The notes under the pieces: model-generated
The model's database searches: none
The model's input: only the letters and a program-made list of their open reading frames with translations
Told to the model about the DNA's origin: nothing
Origin: Erythroxylum novogranatense
Taxonomy: Eukaryota > Streptophyta > Magnoliopsida > Malpighiales > Erythroxylaceae
Length of the DNA stretch: 64,000 nucleotides
Direction: 5' to 3'
Assembly: GCA_029891385.1 (NCBI GenBank)
Contig: CM057234.1
Location: 24,662,350 to 24,726,349 of the forward strand
Program-made: the position numbers and the translations under genes
Shown here: in pieces, positions 12,163-23,949 of the stretch
Position numbering within the stretch: the stretch's first letter is position 1
How the letters are laid out: each line of letters starts with the position of its first letter

Positions 12163-13139
12163 TTTGTAATAACTTTTGGATATAATAGTCTTTTAATCCC
12201 TTAATTTCTTAACCACCGGAGGAAAACACTCCTCATAGTAACGTTTTCAAAATCAGCAGATTAAGTTCAATCTGTCAACTCAATCAACTGATTGCCAAAC
12301 ATAATTATCAACAATTTGACATGGTCAAACAACTAAAACCTTTCAATGTGCCAAAAAATGGCTGATAAGTCATTTACCAAACAAGACCAATATGTTGTTT
12401 TCATGTAATAGTCTTTGATTTGTGTATCAGTTATCAATTTTGTATAATGCCCTTTTGTTAATTTAGTGCATTCTTTAACTTTATGAAAAAAAATCTTATT
12501 TAGGAACAAAACAAAGTAAAAACGGAACCTAAAACAAAAAAACACTTACAGTTAACAGTTTGATAATTATATTATATATACAAAATTTAACATATACATT
12601 AAATGTAAGTGAAATTAAAAGAAAAGAGAAAAATGAAAAACTTGAAACTTTATTCAATGACATATCTATTTAAATGGCATTGGCCATAATTTTCATTTGG
12701 TACAAAGCTCTCATTGTTAAAAAGAGTCTCAACATTCACCATAATTCAAGCTCTATACACCAAATGATAAATTAATATTTTCTTATCCAAGATTATCTTA
12801 CAAGTCACTCCCATCTATAAACTTGATTCCTCATAAACTCAATCGCTAAAAATTGATATAATTAAGGCAAATTAGATTTATAGAATCGGTTATTTTATTA
12901 AAATTCTTAGTAGATTCAAAATTAAATTATTAAACATTGACAAAAATTAAATTAAACTTAATAAATTAACAGGACTTTCATTGGATTGTTGTTGTTGTTG
13001 TATATATAACTTAATAATGATGATTGTTTGCAGTTTTATAAAAAACACTTTCGTACTGCAAGTATATAAGTTGTAACTTGTAGTACAAAAGTTCTTGTTC
13101 CCACAAAGATTGGATTAGTCACCTAACAATAACCCTGCG

Positions 13140-13545
13140 TATGAATAGTGTCTCCAGAGAGAGGGACAGTAGGACTCTCTCTATCTCTCTCTCTCTCTCT
13201 CACTGACTCTCTCTTTCACCCACCACTGTCATTCTCTCTCGCATTCTCCCCTTCATCTTCAACGATACTGGTCCCTCTCTGGCAGTGTTACTCATTCCCT
13301 CATCCTCCCCGATCCACGCTAGCATCAAAGGATAGAGATCCTTAGCTCCTCCATGCGAAGTCACCCGACAATGCCACCGTCTTCAACCCTCCTCCACGAG
13401 GACCACTGCACTACGTTGTCGCCACCACTAAACGTCTGAAGAAGGAGAAAAAGCCACTTCTCGCCCATAACTACCCCAGATGCTGTGACCCATCAGCCAA
13501 CTTGAAGACCCAACCTAAAACCCAAAGCTTGTGAATTGATTTTTG
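13140..13545 (+). other. Pyrimidine-rich, GC-richer block with (CT)n
   Basis: A CT array (about 13177-13203) is followed by 340 bases rich in C and T, unlike the AT-rich flanks. It resembles a plant 5' UTR or first exon, and GTGAATTG near 13530 could be a donor. No frame gives a recognisable protein. Promoter or first-exon debris is possible. Confidence 0.3.
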
Positions 13546-14246
13546 GGTGTATTTTTTGAGTTTTTGAATTTTTCCTGCTTAATTGCATTTTTATCGTAAA
13601 TCGGTTGAAACTTAGATGTTCAAAGTTGGAATTTAATTTTATGATTCGATTGGATCTTGGATTTGTGAATTGGTTGCAACTTGGTTTTGTGATTTACGAT
13701 TTGCATGTATCTGGGTTGGATATTAAAGTTGAAATGTTGAATGATTCACGGTTGTGTCATTTGTGATTAAATATTGGAGTTGAATTGAATGAGTCATAGA
13801 GTTGCCTTCGTTTTGTGATTTGTGTGAGTTGGATTGGATATTGGAGTTGAATTATTATTTGGTTGATTTTTGGTTTAGTTATGAAGATTGGTTTAAGTTT
13901 ATTCGATTAAGAGAAATTTATGATAAGTTTTTGGATATATGAAATGCACAACCAGATATGAATATGTGATGATGACGAATTGAATTGATTCAATTGAAAG
14001 TTCGTAAGTTGAAAGTCGAAACAACTTAAACTAAAAATTTAAACCGAGAATAATAAAATTGTAAACTTGCAAAGACTTAAATCATTAATTGGCACATTCT
14101 TAAAATTTGTGAAATGGTATTTCATTTTTAGTGTTGGGTATTGACTTTAGGTAAATAATTAGTTGTGTATAAAATTATGCAATTGTAAATTAATAATAAT
14201 TCGATTGTAGATAATGATAGTATTTCAGTATTAATTTAGGATAAAT
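13546..14246. other. Intergenic, T/G-rich degenerate repeats
   Basis: Repeated ATTGGATNTTGGAGTTGAAT-like phrases give a loose internal repetition. No gene is seen. Confidence 0.4.
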
Positions 14247-14366
14247 CATCATCATCACTCACATTCCCAAGTTCTTCGATAAAGCGAGGTCTGGGGAGGT
14301 CTGATAGTATACAGCCTTACCCTTACATAGTAGAGAGGCTATTTTTGGCAGACTCACTTGCAGATG
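14247..14366 (-). mobile_element. Au-like SINE 3' fragment
   Basis: On the plus strand CATCATCATCATCACT is followed by GGTCTGGGGAGGTCTG, CAGCCTTACCCTTACA and GTAGAGAGGCT. This is the reverse complement of the Au SINE 3' half with its ATG-type tail. No duplication was found. Confidence 0.6.
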
Positions 14367-15263
14367 TAGCAAAAAATATAGAGAGTAAAAAATGTAAATA
14401 TATATATATAAACTTAGTAAATAAACTATAAAATAAGTAATAGTCAATATGCAAAAAGAATAAATAAATAATAATATTGATGAAAATACAAATAATTATA
14501 ATAATATTTATAATACTAATACTAATAATTAGAAGGAATTCTAAAAAAATAGCGAACAAGCATAATCATAAAACATGAAGAAATTTAAGTAAGAGTTAGG
14601 ACCCTTCAGCATAATCATTGAACAGAATAAATTGATCCGAAGCGAGCAATAAGGGGTTTTATTAAGAGTAAAGAAAGAACAGAGCACTAATGAGTTCTTA
14701 CAAGTTCATATAAGATGTAGATTGAAGAAAAGAATCACACACCATAATAGAAAATTTGGTAATAAATCCACGAACTAACTAAGACTCGAAAGAAAGCTAT
14801 GGAAAGCATCAAGTTTTAGGAAGAAGGGACGGATAGGTAAAATCAAAACATAATGGAAATAATACAAACATGGGTTTTCAGACACTTCTTACTCAAGATG
14901 AAAGAAACCATACTAATACAACAGTGAACAAACAAATCATAGAAAAAAAGGGTTAAGAAACAAAGAGTTACATGCTTTAATAAGAGCACAAGGACCCAAC
15001 AGATATATCGTAAGCAAGTAATTTAGTCACAGAAGATCCTAAAAGATCATGCGGAAATAGGGAGTGGTTGTGGACTGTGGACATCTTTGGAAGGAAGAAG
15101 AGACTATAAAATGTACATAAAAAGAAGGAACTTATGAAGCTAAAATAAGACCCACATGAAGCATCAGAAATTAAAAAAGAAAGGATTTTTGAACACGCAC
15201 CAAAGATACCAACAGTACAGTAGACAAGAGCAAAGACCATACTAGCAAAGGCACAAGCAATAC
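14367..15263. other. A-rich region, possibly introns of a decayed minus-strand gene
   Basis: No supported exon until 15264. A 105-codon minus-strand frame (14977-15294) overlaps the exon-like segment but is read in another frame and is not recognised. Confidence 0.3.
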
Positions 15264-15302
15264 CTTGGATATCCATAGTGCAACCGCATCTCAAACTCGT
15301 AG

Positions 15303-15310
15303 CGTATCAT
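15303..15310. repeat. Left target-site duplication of the hAT element
   Basis: CGTATCAT here and GGTATCAT at 16389-16396 match at seven of eight bases, the length expected for hAT. Confidence 0.75.
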
Positions 15311-16388
15311 CAGTGTCGGCCCTGGGCAAGGGCCAGCAGGGAACCTGCCCAGGGCCCACTATGAGAGGGGGGCCCATCAACAGCCTCCTCTCTAAGAAGT
15401 GAAGACGTGATGCACTGATTTTTAAGTTTTAACTCTGGCTTTAAAGGCTTTTCCAATAGCAGCATACTCCTCTCCACGACTCCAACAGCAACACGCAAGT
15501 GACGCAATAGCCTCCTCCCTCCCAAGACTCCAACAGCAACATGCAAGACTCCTTAGAACGTTGGCTTTAATGATTGTAACGTTACAAGTTAACGTTAATT
15601 TATATACGTTGGCTTATGATTTTAAAGTTAAATCGTTAACGTTATAATTTTTTTTAATGTAAAGGTAACTTTGTGATCCATGTTTATAAATAGTCTTAAA
15701 ATGCTTAGATGTATTCTTACTTTCTAATTTCTTTTTTTCTATCAGTATATGTATTTAAAGTACTCCAACTCAAAATTAGTAGCAAAAAATTTTACGATTC
15801 TGTCTTCTGAATTTTGAGTAAAATTTAAAGGTAAAGTTTCTAATTTTTTAATATATTTTTACTCTTTGTTCTGAATTAAAAATATTACAAATGACTTTGC
15901 CAAATGAGTTAATGTCATCAGTTGAAATATTAGAATTTGTTCAAGCTGCAAATTGTTATCCAAATGTTTCAATTGCTTATCGAATTCTATTGACTATACC
16001 TCCTGTAGCATCAATCGAGAGAAGTTTTTCAAAGTTAAAATTATTGAAAAATCTATTTGAGGTCATCAATTTCACAAGAAAGGTTGAATGGTTTAGCTAT
16101 GTTATGTATTGAGAAAGATATGTTGGACAATATTGATCTTGATAGTTGATAATATTATTAATGATTTTGCATCTAAAAATGTACGGAGAAATTGTTTTTT
16201 TTAATAAATCATGATCCTATGTGTATTTGTTAGTGTTATGATCATTTAATATTTAGTTGATTATGTAAACTTATAAATTGAGTAATTTATATTTCATACA
16301 AATATATAAACTTAAGTATATTGTCGATTTATTGGAGCCATTTTTTCAAATTTCGCCCCAGGCCTATAAAATTATAGGAACGACCCTG
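15311..16388 (+). mobile_element. Internally deleted hAT transposon (zf-MYM1-like type)
   Basis: The 1078-bp element has terminal inverted repeats beginning CAGTGTCGGCCCTG at the left and, read inward from the right, CAGGGTCGTTCCTA. Eight-bp duplications flank it. The only coding remnant is the C-terminal hAT dimerisation region (15891-16140). The rest of the transposase is deleted, so the copy is non-autonomous. Confidence 0.85.
15891..16140 (+). pseudogene. hAT transposase C-terminal dimerisation domain, broken
   Basis: The start of this frame reads as hAT C-terminal domain: YPNVSIAYRILLTIPPVASI followed by ERSFSKLKLLKN, the family's conserved VASxERSFSxLKLIK block. After about residue 58 the frame shifts. 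The frame-shifted continuation still resembles the family's end (RLNGLAMLCIEKD type). The DNA-binding and catalytic parts are absent. It lies inside the 15311-16388 element, and no function is expected. Confidence 0.8.
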
Positions 16389-16402
16389 GGTATCATTTCC
16401 TC

Positions 16403-17599
16403 GTGAATAGAACAACCACAAAAAAACAAATACATAGAAAATCCTCAACAATTTCCCCTCTTTCACTTCCTACCTCTCCAAAAAGCCCACTGCTTTTTCC
16501 AACATGAATAAGCACATAAAAGCAGTTCACATAATCGAGTAAAAGCACACAAACCCAGAAAGCTCCAAACTTTCCTCTAACAAACATACTCATTATAAAC
16601 ATAAAATGAAAGGTTCCAATGTAAACATAAAATGCAAATGAAAGTAAAAGAAACAAGGAGGAGAGTAGAATGAAAGGTCAAATTTTGAGTAGATCAGGAT
16701 GAAGAAAAGAGACTGAAATTTGAGGAGCATAAGAAAAAGAGCAAATATGAGAACTAAGAAGTCAAGTGACTCCAAAAAAACACAAAAAAAAAACAAAAGA
16801 GAGAGAGAAAAACATTTACATGGAAAATGAGAAAATGAGTAACCTTGTCGATCATTGAAGGACTTCACTTGTAGGTTACAACTATAGAATCAGTATGAAC
16901 AACAAAAGAAAAAGAAGACCTAACCTAAAAAGCACATATTTGAAGCAATATAAACATTGATAACCTTACTTAGAGGAAGAATGCTATTATGAGAAGATCT
17001 CAAGAAACCTGCAGCAGCATATAGATTACTACCTCTCATGTTTTATGACCAACAACATTCCCTCTAATCAAAATGCCTCCAAATCTTTGTCTCTGTCTAT
17101 GAAAAAAGCCAAAGCCAAAGAAACCATCGAAGAAAACAATAGAGAGATAGTGAGATAAAATAAAAAGAAAATTGAAAGACTTTGGTTTCTAGAGAGAGAA
17201 ACAAATGGTGTGTTCACTACAGAGAGAGACACATAGATGGGACAGATCGTGAAGAGGAAGAAAAAGGGAGGCCATCGAAGGCAACTTATATATTTAAGAA
17301 CCAAATATAGAATGATGTATATAATATTATGGTTTGTTATAAATGAAAAGAAGATTCAAAGCTTTAAATAAGAAAAAAAAATATTTCCAAAGAAGTTATA
17401 TCCTTCAAGATCCTCATGTTATCAATATATCCTTCAACTTGATCATCATGTTATGAATAGAAGTGTATGACAACTGTATAAGATATGTCATTCATTATTT
17501 GACAATTATGTAAATCATATCATACCCTTCAACTTGATCCTCATGTTTGAAACTTTGAATTTAAATTGTTAGAAATATAAATTTTTATGTATGTTTTGT
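16403..17599. other. Purine-rich region, no gene assigned
   Basis: Minus-strand open frames of 78-91 codons (16393-17304) are hydrophobic and low-complexity and match nothing I know. The region may be intronic sequence of the decayed minus-strand gene. Confidence 0.3.
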
Positions 17600-17982
17600 A
17601 TTTGTTGGAAATGAAAATTGTTTTGTGATTATTGGAAATAGAAATTGTTTTATGAATGTTTTGAGATTAATGGAATTGGACATTGTTGAAAATTGTTAGA
17701 AATGAGAATTATTTTATCAATGTTTTGTGATTTTGGAAAAAGAAATTGTTGAAATTTGTTGAAAATGAAAATTATTTTATGAATGTTTTGTGATTATTAG
17801 AAATGAAAATTGTTGGAAATGAAAATTATTTATGTATGCTTTGTGATTGTTGGAAATGAAAATTATTTTATGAGTGTTTTATGATTATTGGAAATGGAAA
17901 GTGTTGGAAATTGTTAGAAATAGAAATTATTTATGTATGTTTTGTAATTGTTGGAAATGGAAATTATTTTATGAATATTTTG
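17600..17982 (+). repeat. Minisatellite array, first block
   Basis: Tandem degenerate units of about 39 bp read GATTATTGGAAATGAAAATT then TTTTATGAATGTTTTGT. Shorter GTTGGAAATGAAAATTATTT units are mixed in. The same array resumes at 19276 after an interruption of about 1.3 kb. Confidence 0.8.
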
Positions 17983-18100
17983 TCATCATCATCATCACCC
18001 AGTCTGAAGTTTCGCAAAGAAACGAAGTCTGTAGAGGTCTAATAGTACGCAACCTTAGCCCTACATAGTAGAGAGGCTGTTTCCTGTAGACTTACATACA
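17983..18100 (-). mobile_element. Au-like SINE 3' fragment at the array edge
   Basis: CATCATCATCATCACCC, GTAGAGGTCTAATAG, CGCAACCTTAGCCCTACA and GTAGAGAGGCTGTTTCC form the inverted Au-like 3' block also seen at 14247. Its tail abuts the minisatellite. Confidence 0.6.
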
Positions 18101-18497
18101 AATGAGACAATATAAGAATGATGCAATTTTGAGAGAGAAAAAACAAACTAGCATGAAATAAATACATAAAAAGGCAAAAAAAAGGGTCCGATTCAAGTTA
18201 AACCGTATAATAATAATAATAATACTAAAAATATATGGAACTAAAAATAATCAGAAAATTAATAAATAATAAAATAGCAATAAAATAAAACTATGATAAA
18301 AAAATATAATTTGCCAACTAAAACGGTAAGCAGAAAAGACTGAGGCGAGAAGTCCAATCCGTATTAAAACACGCAAGGGAAGGAGTAGACGGTGCAGTGT
18401 TGGTGGTATCCCTAAGCGTAGATTTAGCAAATTTTTAATGTCAGAAAAACGTTTTTCTACAAAGGGATAAAAAATGCCTTGCTTCCGAAACACACAA

Positions 18498-18530
18498 AGC
18501 CCTCTCCCTCTCCCTCTCCCCCTCTCTATC
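18498..18530. repeat. Short (CCCTCT)n array
   Basis: About four tandem CCCTCT units within a pyrimidine-rich stretch. Confidence 0.8.
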
Positions 18531-18978
18531 CATCTATAACAGCAATGTACTGTTGTCTACGAAAGGAGGGCAACTGCCACTAACACTTCCATCTACGAAA
18601 AAAAAACTCCATTTTGCATATCCGAAGCCAAAGGAAGAACATGGATGCAGACGGAGATTCATGTACAGAAATTGATGCTAAACTAATAAACACAAGCTCA
18701 GACCTCCAACAACAAATAATAAATAAAAGAATGAAACTCCTTATGATCAGCATAGACACTAGATACTGTTAACAACATAAATAAACACATACATATCCAA
18801 ATAGTCCGGAATCCCGAAACCTAGATAAAGAAATCTCACGACTAAACCCAAAAAACACAAGATAGAGACACAAAGGAAAACACAAAAGTAATGGATAATC
18901 TGGAGATAGTAAGTAGAGAGAGAAAAGAAAAATTACTTGTTCCATGACAACATGACAATGATTATTTGCTCACAATAC

Positions 18979-19050
18979 CTTTGACTGTTCTTTCGTATCC
19001 TCGTTGACCTCGTGTTTTGCAACAGCTTCGACGGCCACCGCCTTTCTCAT
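18979..19050 (-). pseudogene. Exon-like gene fragment
   Basis: From ATG at 19050-19048 the minus strand is open for 24 codons to a good donor (CAAAG then GTATTG at 18979/18978). Pieces are MRKAVAVEAVAKHEVNED and TKEQSK. It is hydrophilic, GC-richer than its flanks and protein-like, but I do not recognise it. It may be the 5' coding exon of a decayed gene or a captured fragment. Confidence 0.35.
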
Positions 19051-19163
19051 CCAGACGACCTATTGACTAAAAAAAGAAAAGAAAAAGGCATACCTTTTGT
19101 GACAATGACCCCGTTTTGAACCCTAGCCCTCAAGTTTAGCAACAGGACACCCACACCTCAAAC

Positions 19164-19271
19164 TCATGAAGATCCTTGATTGTAAATATCGATAGACACA
19201 AAGACGCGTTCGAGGTCGGATTTGAGCCGGTTAAGAGTGGCCTTCTTATTGGGGAGAATGAAGGGGTCTTC
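19164..19271 (-). pseudogene. Exon-like gene fragment next to the minisatellite
   Basis: The minus strand is open for 35 codons ending in TGA at 19166-19164. Pieces are EDPFILPNKKATLNRLKSD and LERVFVSIDIYNQG, strongly protein-like and GC-rich. The right edge lies within 5 bp of where the minisatellite restarts. With 18979-19050 it suggests a gene whose exons lie on the minus strand here. The family is not recognised. Confidence 0.4.
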
Positions 19272-19275
19272 TTGT

Positions 19276-19640
19276 TGGAAAAGGAAATTATTTATATATG
19301 TTTTGTGATTGTTGGGAATACAAATTGTTTTATGAATGTTTTGTGATTATTGGAAATGGAAATTGTTGAAAATTGTTGGAAATGGAAATTATTTATGTAT
19401 CTTTTATGATTGTTGGAAATGGAAATTATTTTATGAATATTTTGTGATTATTGGAAATAGAAATTGTTTATGTATGTTTTGTGATTGTTAGAAATGTAAA
19501 TTATTTTATGAATGTTTTGTGATTATTGGAAATGAAAATTGTTTTATGAATGTTTTATGATTATTAGAAATGGAAATTGTTTATGCATGTTCGTGATTAT
19601 TGGAAGTGAAAATTATTTATGTATGTTTTGTGTAATTATG
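19276..19640 (+). repeat. Minisatellite array, second block
   Basis: Same unit as 17600-17982 (TGTTGGAAATGGAAATTATT and TTTTATGAATGTTTTGTG). The two blocks look like one array split by 17983-19275. Confidence 0.8.
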
Positions 19641-19795
19641 TATGTTGAATAATTGAATTGTGTTTCATGAAATTGAATTATATATAATGTAATCATATAA
19701 AATGAGATATGTCATATAAGATGGATATGTATATTGTGTAATGAAGTTATGTGTTACCTATTTTGATATATGCATTCATTTATTTTAATAGATAA

Positions 19796-21532
19796 ATGGA
19801 AAGAAGTTCAAGTACTCCTGATCAACCCACTTCAGAAAGATACAATGATCCAGTTTGGGCTCATACTACATTGGTGAGGAAGAGAAGAAGACAGGTGGCT
19901 AGTTTATTTACCCCACGAATAACTCCTAAAGCCCAACTTTCAATTTGTAGTACGATGCAATCAAGAGATGTGGCTCACAATGTCGATATGACAATAGCTA
20001 GATGGTGGTATGATACAGGTTCTTCATTCAATGCTTCTCAGTCTTATTATTATCAACCTATGATAGATGCAATAGCCTCTTATGGTCCGGGATACAAAGG
20101 TCCTTCGATTGACGACTTAAGAGGTAAACTTTTGCATTATTCTATTTCTGAATTTAGAAGCTATTTGGTATAAAGAAGAGTGAATTGAGATACTTATAGA
20201 TGTTCAATTATGTGTGATGGTTGGATAAATAGAAGACAAGAGCCTATTATTAATTTTTTGTTTATTCTATAAATGGCTCTATATTTTTGAAATTTGTTGA
20301 TGCATATGGCCTTATTAGAAAAACTGAGACTTTGTTTGCGATACTTGATGAAGTTTTGAAAGAAGTATGGTTAGAAAATATTGTTTAGTTTATTACTGAC
20401 AATGATTATGCTTATAAAGCAGAAGGAAAAAGGTTACAGAATACGTATAATTCTTTTTTTTGATTATTTGTATCGCACATTGCATTAGCCTAATGCTGAA
20501 AAATATAGGAGATCCTAGGTATTTTCCTATTATCGATGAGACTATGCAGAAAACTAAAAAGGTGACAAAGTTTGTTTTATAATCGTGCATGGGTATTGAA
20601 TTTGATGAGAAAGGAATTTATCAATAATAGGAAGTTGTATCGTCCTACTGTGACAAGATTTGCAACAAATTTCTTATCACTTTAGTCTTTTATTACGATG
20701 AAGAAATATTTAAGATAAATGTTTACAAATAATAAGTGGATTGCATCTCAGTATGTTAGGTTTAATGCTGGAGTGGAGGTTTGTAATATTATACTGGAAG
20801 ATAGAAAATTGTGATCCCAATGCCAATTTGTTATCCAAGGTGAGGGTGCTTCGCTTGCCTGATAGTAAAGAAAAGTCAACAATGAGTTGTATTTTTTATG
20901 CCATGGAGAGAGCGACAGAAGCAATTAAGATCAATCTGAAATATAAGCCTTCTTTATACACACCATATCTTTCAATCATTAATAAGAGAAGAAAAAGACA
21001 ATTTTCTTTTCCGTTGTTTGCAGCTGGGGCATTTTTAAATCCTAATGTCTATTCTAGATTGGATCTTACTAAGCAAGTTGAAGTTAATAAAGGGATGTTT
21101 TTAACTATTACAATAATTGTTAGCATTGATGTGATACAAGTTCTCTTAAGCTTACAAATGGAGCTTTATAAGTTGTCTTATGAGGATTTTGGTATGTCGA
21201 TTACTATTCAACAAAGAGGAAAACTTTCTCTAGATATTAGTTATTTATTTTTTCTTATTTGTTAAAATTAATTATCACATGATTTTGTTTATAACGCTAC
21301 TTTTGTTATCTTATGACTTACAGTTTCTTGGTGGGATCAATTCAAAAATGGTGTTCTAGAATTGAAAAGATTTGCAATTCAGATTTTAAGTCAATGTATG
21401 AGTGTAACAGGTTGTGAACGAAACTAGAGCACATTTGAATTTATCCACTCCAAGAAAAGGAATAGATTGGAGCATAAGAGGTTGAATGACTTGGTTTTTG
21501 TTCGTTACAATTTAAAACTTCGAGAAAGGTAC

Positions 21533-21570
<38 letters not shown>

Positions 21571-21921
21571 CATCATCATCATCATCATCGTTACTAATTT
21601 TGATATAATTTTTTAATAATTTTTAATAATTAAATTTTATTGTTTATTAGGAGTTTTAACAGCATAAGTAGATCAACTGATCCAATTTTCATTGATAATA
21701 TTGATCTTTTAGCCGATTGGGTTTCTGAAGAATCGAATTTGGTAGAAGTTAATAACTTGGAAAGATAATCTTGGATGAGAAAAGATTGACGTGTCATTTG
21801 GTGCATTAAATTTGAATGATAATGATAATGAAGCTCCTGTTAATGATGAGAATTTTGTACCAAATGATAATTAGGGTCAGTGAAGTTATAACGAGTATTC
21901 TCCTGTTAATGATTGAATTTC
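19796..21921 (+). pseudogene. hAT transposase (DUF659 type), decayed plus-strand copy
   Basis: The first frame, from ATG 19796, has the usual start of plant BED/DUF659 hAT transposases: DPVWAHTTLV. A deletion then removes the zinc-finger cysteines. IARWWYDTGSSFNASQ, MIDAIASYGPGYKGPS and IDDLRGKLL follow, all typical of DUF659. After a stop near 20171 the homology goes on through shifted frames: FITDN near 20395, then the middle domain to about 21040. Near 21425 comes the C-terminal dimerisation block, STFEFIHSKKRNRLEHKRLN with its family Trp codon now TAG. A compound ATT/ATC microsatellite (21536-21590) sits in what looks like an intron. Many stops make it inactive. A second copy lies inverted at 23950-25200. 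Confidence 0.8.
21536..21590. repeat. Compound (ATT)n(ATC)n microsatellite
   Basis: About 12 ATT units followed by 6 ATC units. Confidence 0.9.
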
Positions 21922-22289
21922 ATTCCAGGTTTTTATTTTTCCTCTTCTTTAATTTTACTTATATTTGATGTTTATGTTAAATTCTTTATAAGTAATGTAA
22001 TTATTAATTTTTTCAAGTTTAACTTCAACTTAATTGTTTTCTCGTTATGAACTCTTGTTGTAAATTGTAATAGTTAAGGACATTTATTGTTCTTTTTATT
22101 GGATGTTTGATGTAATTATTATATATTAAAATGATGAAATTATAGTATTGTAATATTTTAAATATTTTTATTATTCTTAATTTTATATTTGTATAATGAT
22201 GATTATCTTTTTATATTAATTGTGGTTATTATTTATATGTGAAATATTTAAAATTATTGTTATTTCATATTAATTGTGATTATTATTTA

Positions 22290-22516
22290 TTATTATGATT
22301 TTTAGAAGCAGGGTTGATGTAAACTTGTAAAGTATACATTACAATTGTACAATATAAAAATCGACTACTTTGCAAATTTTAACAATTTTATGGACTATTT
22401 TATAAATTTAAAAAATTATCCGAAACGGTATCCATAATTGATCAATAAGGGTATAACATTGTACTAGAACCTAATTCGGTGCCAAATTCGATATGGTAAT
22501 CGCAACTTTGCCTAAC
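22290..22516 (+). mobile_element. 3' terminal region of the plus-strand hAT copy
   Basis: This stretch matches the 3' ends of two other copies: 51700-52013 (plus strand) and the reverse complement of 62589-62900. Shared signs are GGACTATTTTATAAATTTAA, then a CGGT-rich stretch, then an end resembling GCGGTATTCATAACATTG (here ATATGGTAATCGCAACTTTG). The element's 5' end was not located. Confidence 0.6.
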
Positions 22517-22519
22517 AAC

Positions 22520-23710
22520 TTAAATGTACCTTGTATAAGGTAATAAAAGAATGAATTAATTGAAATTAAAATAAACTAAAAAACTAAACAATTTAATAAA
22601 TGAAATTTGTAATAGTAATAAAGTTAATCAATAATAGAAGCTTGGGGTTATTCTATCCTTATATTGTCTTCCCTTTATCTTGTTAATTCAATTATGATTT
22701 ATCATAGATATCCTAATGTTTTGATTACTCTCTCTTGTGATCTAATCAAGTAATCTCGGTTGAAATATATAGTAATTGAATTACAATCTCTCGATTCACA
22801 AAACTACTTTTAACTACTCAATTAGATTTGAAGCAATTATAAGGATAATTAAATTACAATTAAAATCTCTCTTCAATTGTTTATTAATATGATATTTGTA
22901 TGTCTTTTAAGGTATCCACTCTTACGGCACAACTTAACACATATAACTTTAATTCAATCTCTTTATTTCTTATTATGTATAAGCATAACAAATACCACAA
23001 AGTAGTACTTTATTACATTCTACAAGAATAAGGTTAAACAATACAATTCAAGAATAATCCCTAATATGGCTTTAGAAATGCATAATCTTGTACATCATAT
23101 CACTAATCAAAATTAATATCAAAGACAACAAATTATAAGAAGAGAAAAGAAAGAAAATAACTTTGAGCTTTGATCTAGAAATTATGTAAAATTGGAGTTG
23201 ATCTCGATGTTTCCACTTTGATCTCCTTGTTTTTTATGTGTAGCCCTTTTTTGGTTTTTTTTTTGCCTTAAATACTTTTTCATCCTTCCAGGGTTCTTTA
23301 TATATTTCCTCGCTTGTCTTGGTTCCAAAAATTGCCCCAAAATATCATAAATATAAAAAATTTGCGAGCTAAAAACTACCTGTGCACAATCGTGCAATTG
23401 GTCCACGATCGTGCATGTCGTGCACCCATGTAGCTAACATGCACGATCATACATAACCATACACGATCGTGCATGCTCTTATTCTTTAAGCCCTTCTTCA
23501 TCTTTTCTTTAAATTTTCCTATTTCTACTCATTAACAAACATACAAATAAGATTAAGATTAAATCCTTGCTCAAAAATCAAATAATTAAAACACATAAAA
23601 ACACTAACAAGAACAAAATTCTAAATCATAAACACATGATTATCATCGATAAAACATTTTAAAACACACTTAAACATCTAGAAAATATACTAAGTTTTAC
23701 ACCTATCAAT
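22520..23710 (-). mobile_element. Partial LTR of an unrelated retrotransposon
   Basis: Read on the minus strand it starts TGATAGGTGTAAAACTTAG at 23710. It has a TATA box (ATATATAAAG near 23300) about 410 bp in, and continues to the hAT end at about 22520. Four copies of a GCACGATCGTGC-like palindrome (23390-23480) lie just upstream of the TATA box, in the U3 position. This looks like a Ty3/gypsy-type LTR (Tat/Ogre-like by the TGATAGGTGT start), but the 3' end, PBS and duplications were not found. The class is an inference. Confidence 0.4.
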
Positions 23711-23949
23711 GATAACACATATTTCTCAAGCTTCAATTGAATAAATAATACATCATTTAATCTTTCGTGTTCTAATTTATTTGTTTTTAGAATAAATGAA
23801 TTCAAAATTCTTCAATTCTTTTCATAACCAATTGCACTTGTGCATTAACTAAAAATTCAAATTATAAACTTTTGTAATTTTGGAACACCACTTTTGAATT
23901 GATCATATTGAGTAACTATAAAATGATAAAAGTAATCTTATAGGTAAAA

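Larger units (their letters stand above)
9064..13139. other. AT-rich intergenic DNA with scattered repeat debris
   Basis: No gene is supported. It contains a diverged direct repeat (9878-10019), a GTGTTTGGTTG-type transposon-end motif near 10526, an AAGCGGACAATATC block near 11153 of a kind common in plant retroelement debris, and a TATCTC hexamer array (12107-12162). A 124-codon plus-strand open frame at 10042-10416 is low-complexity and not recognised. Confidence 0.5.
15264..16399 (-). pseudogene. Exon-like segment split by a hAT insertion
   Basis: Removing the 1078-bp hAT element and one copy of its 8-bp duplication joins minus-strand 16399-16397 to 15310-15264. The join lies between an acceptor (CACGAG ending at 16400) and a good donor (CCAAG then GTATTG, intron from 15263). 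The joined frame reads EMIRYEFEMRLHYGYP with no stop. The product is not recognised. It may belong with the exon-like pieces near 19 kb on the same strand. The insertion breaks it. Confidence 0.3.
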
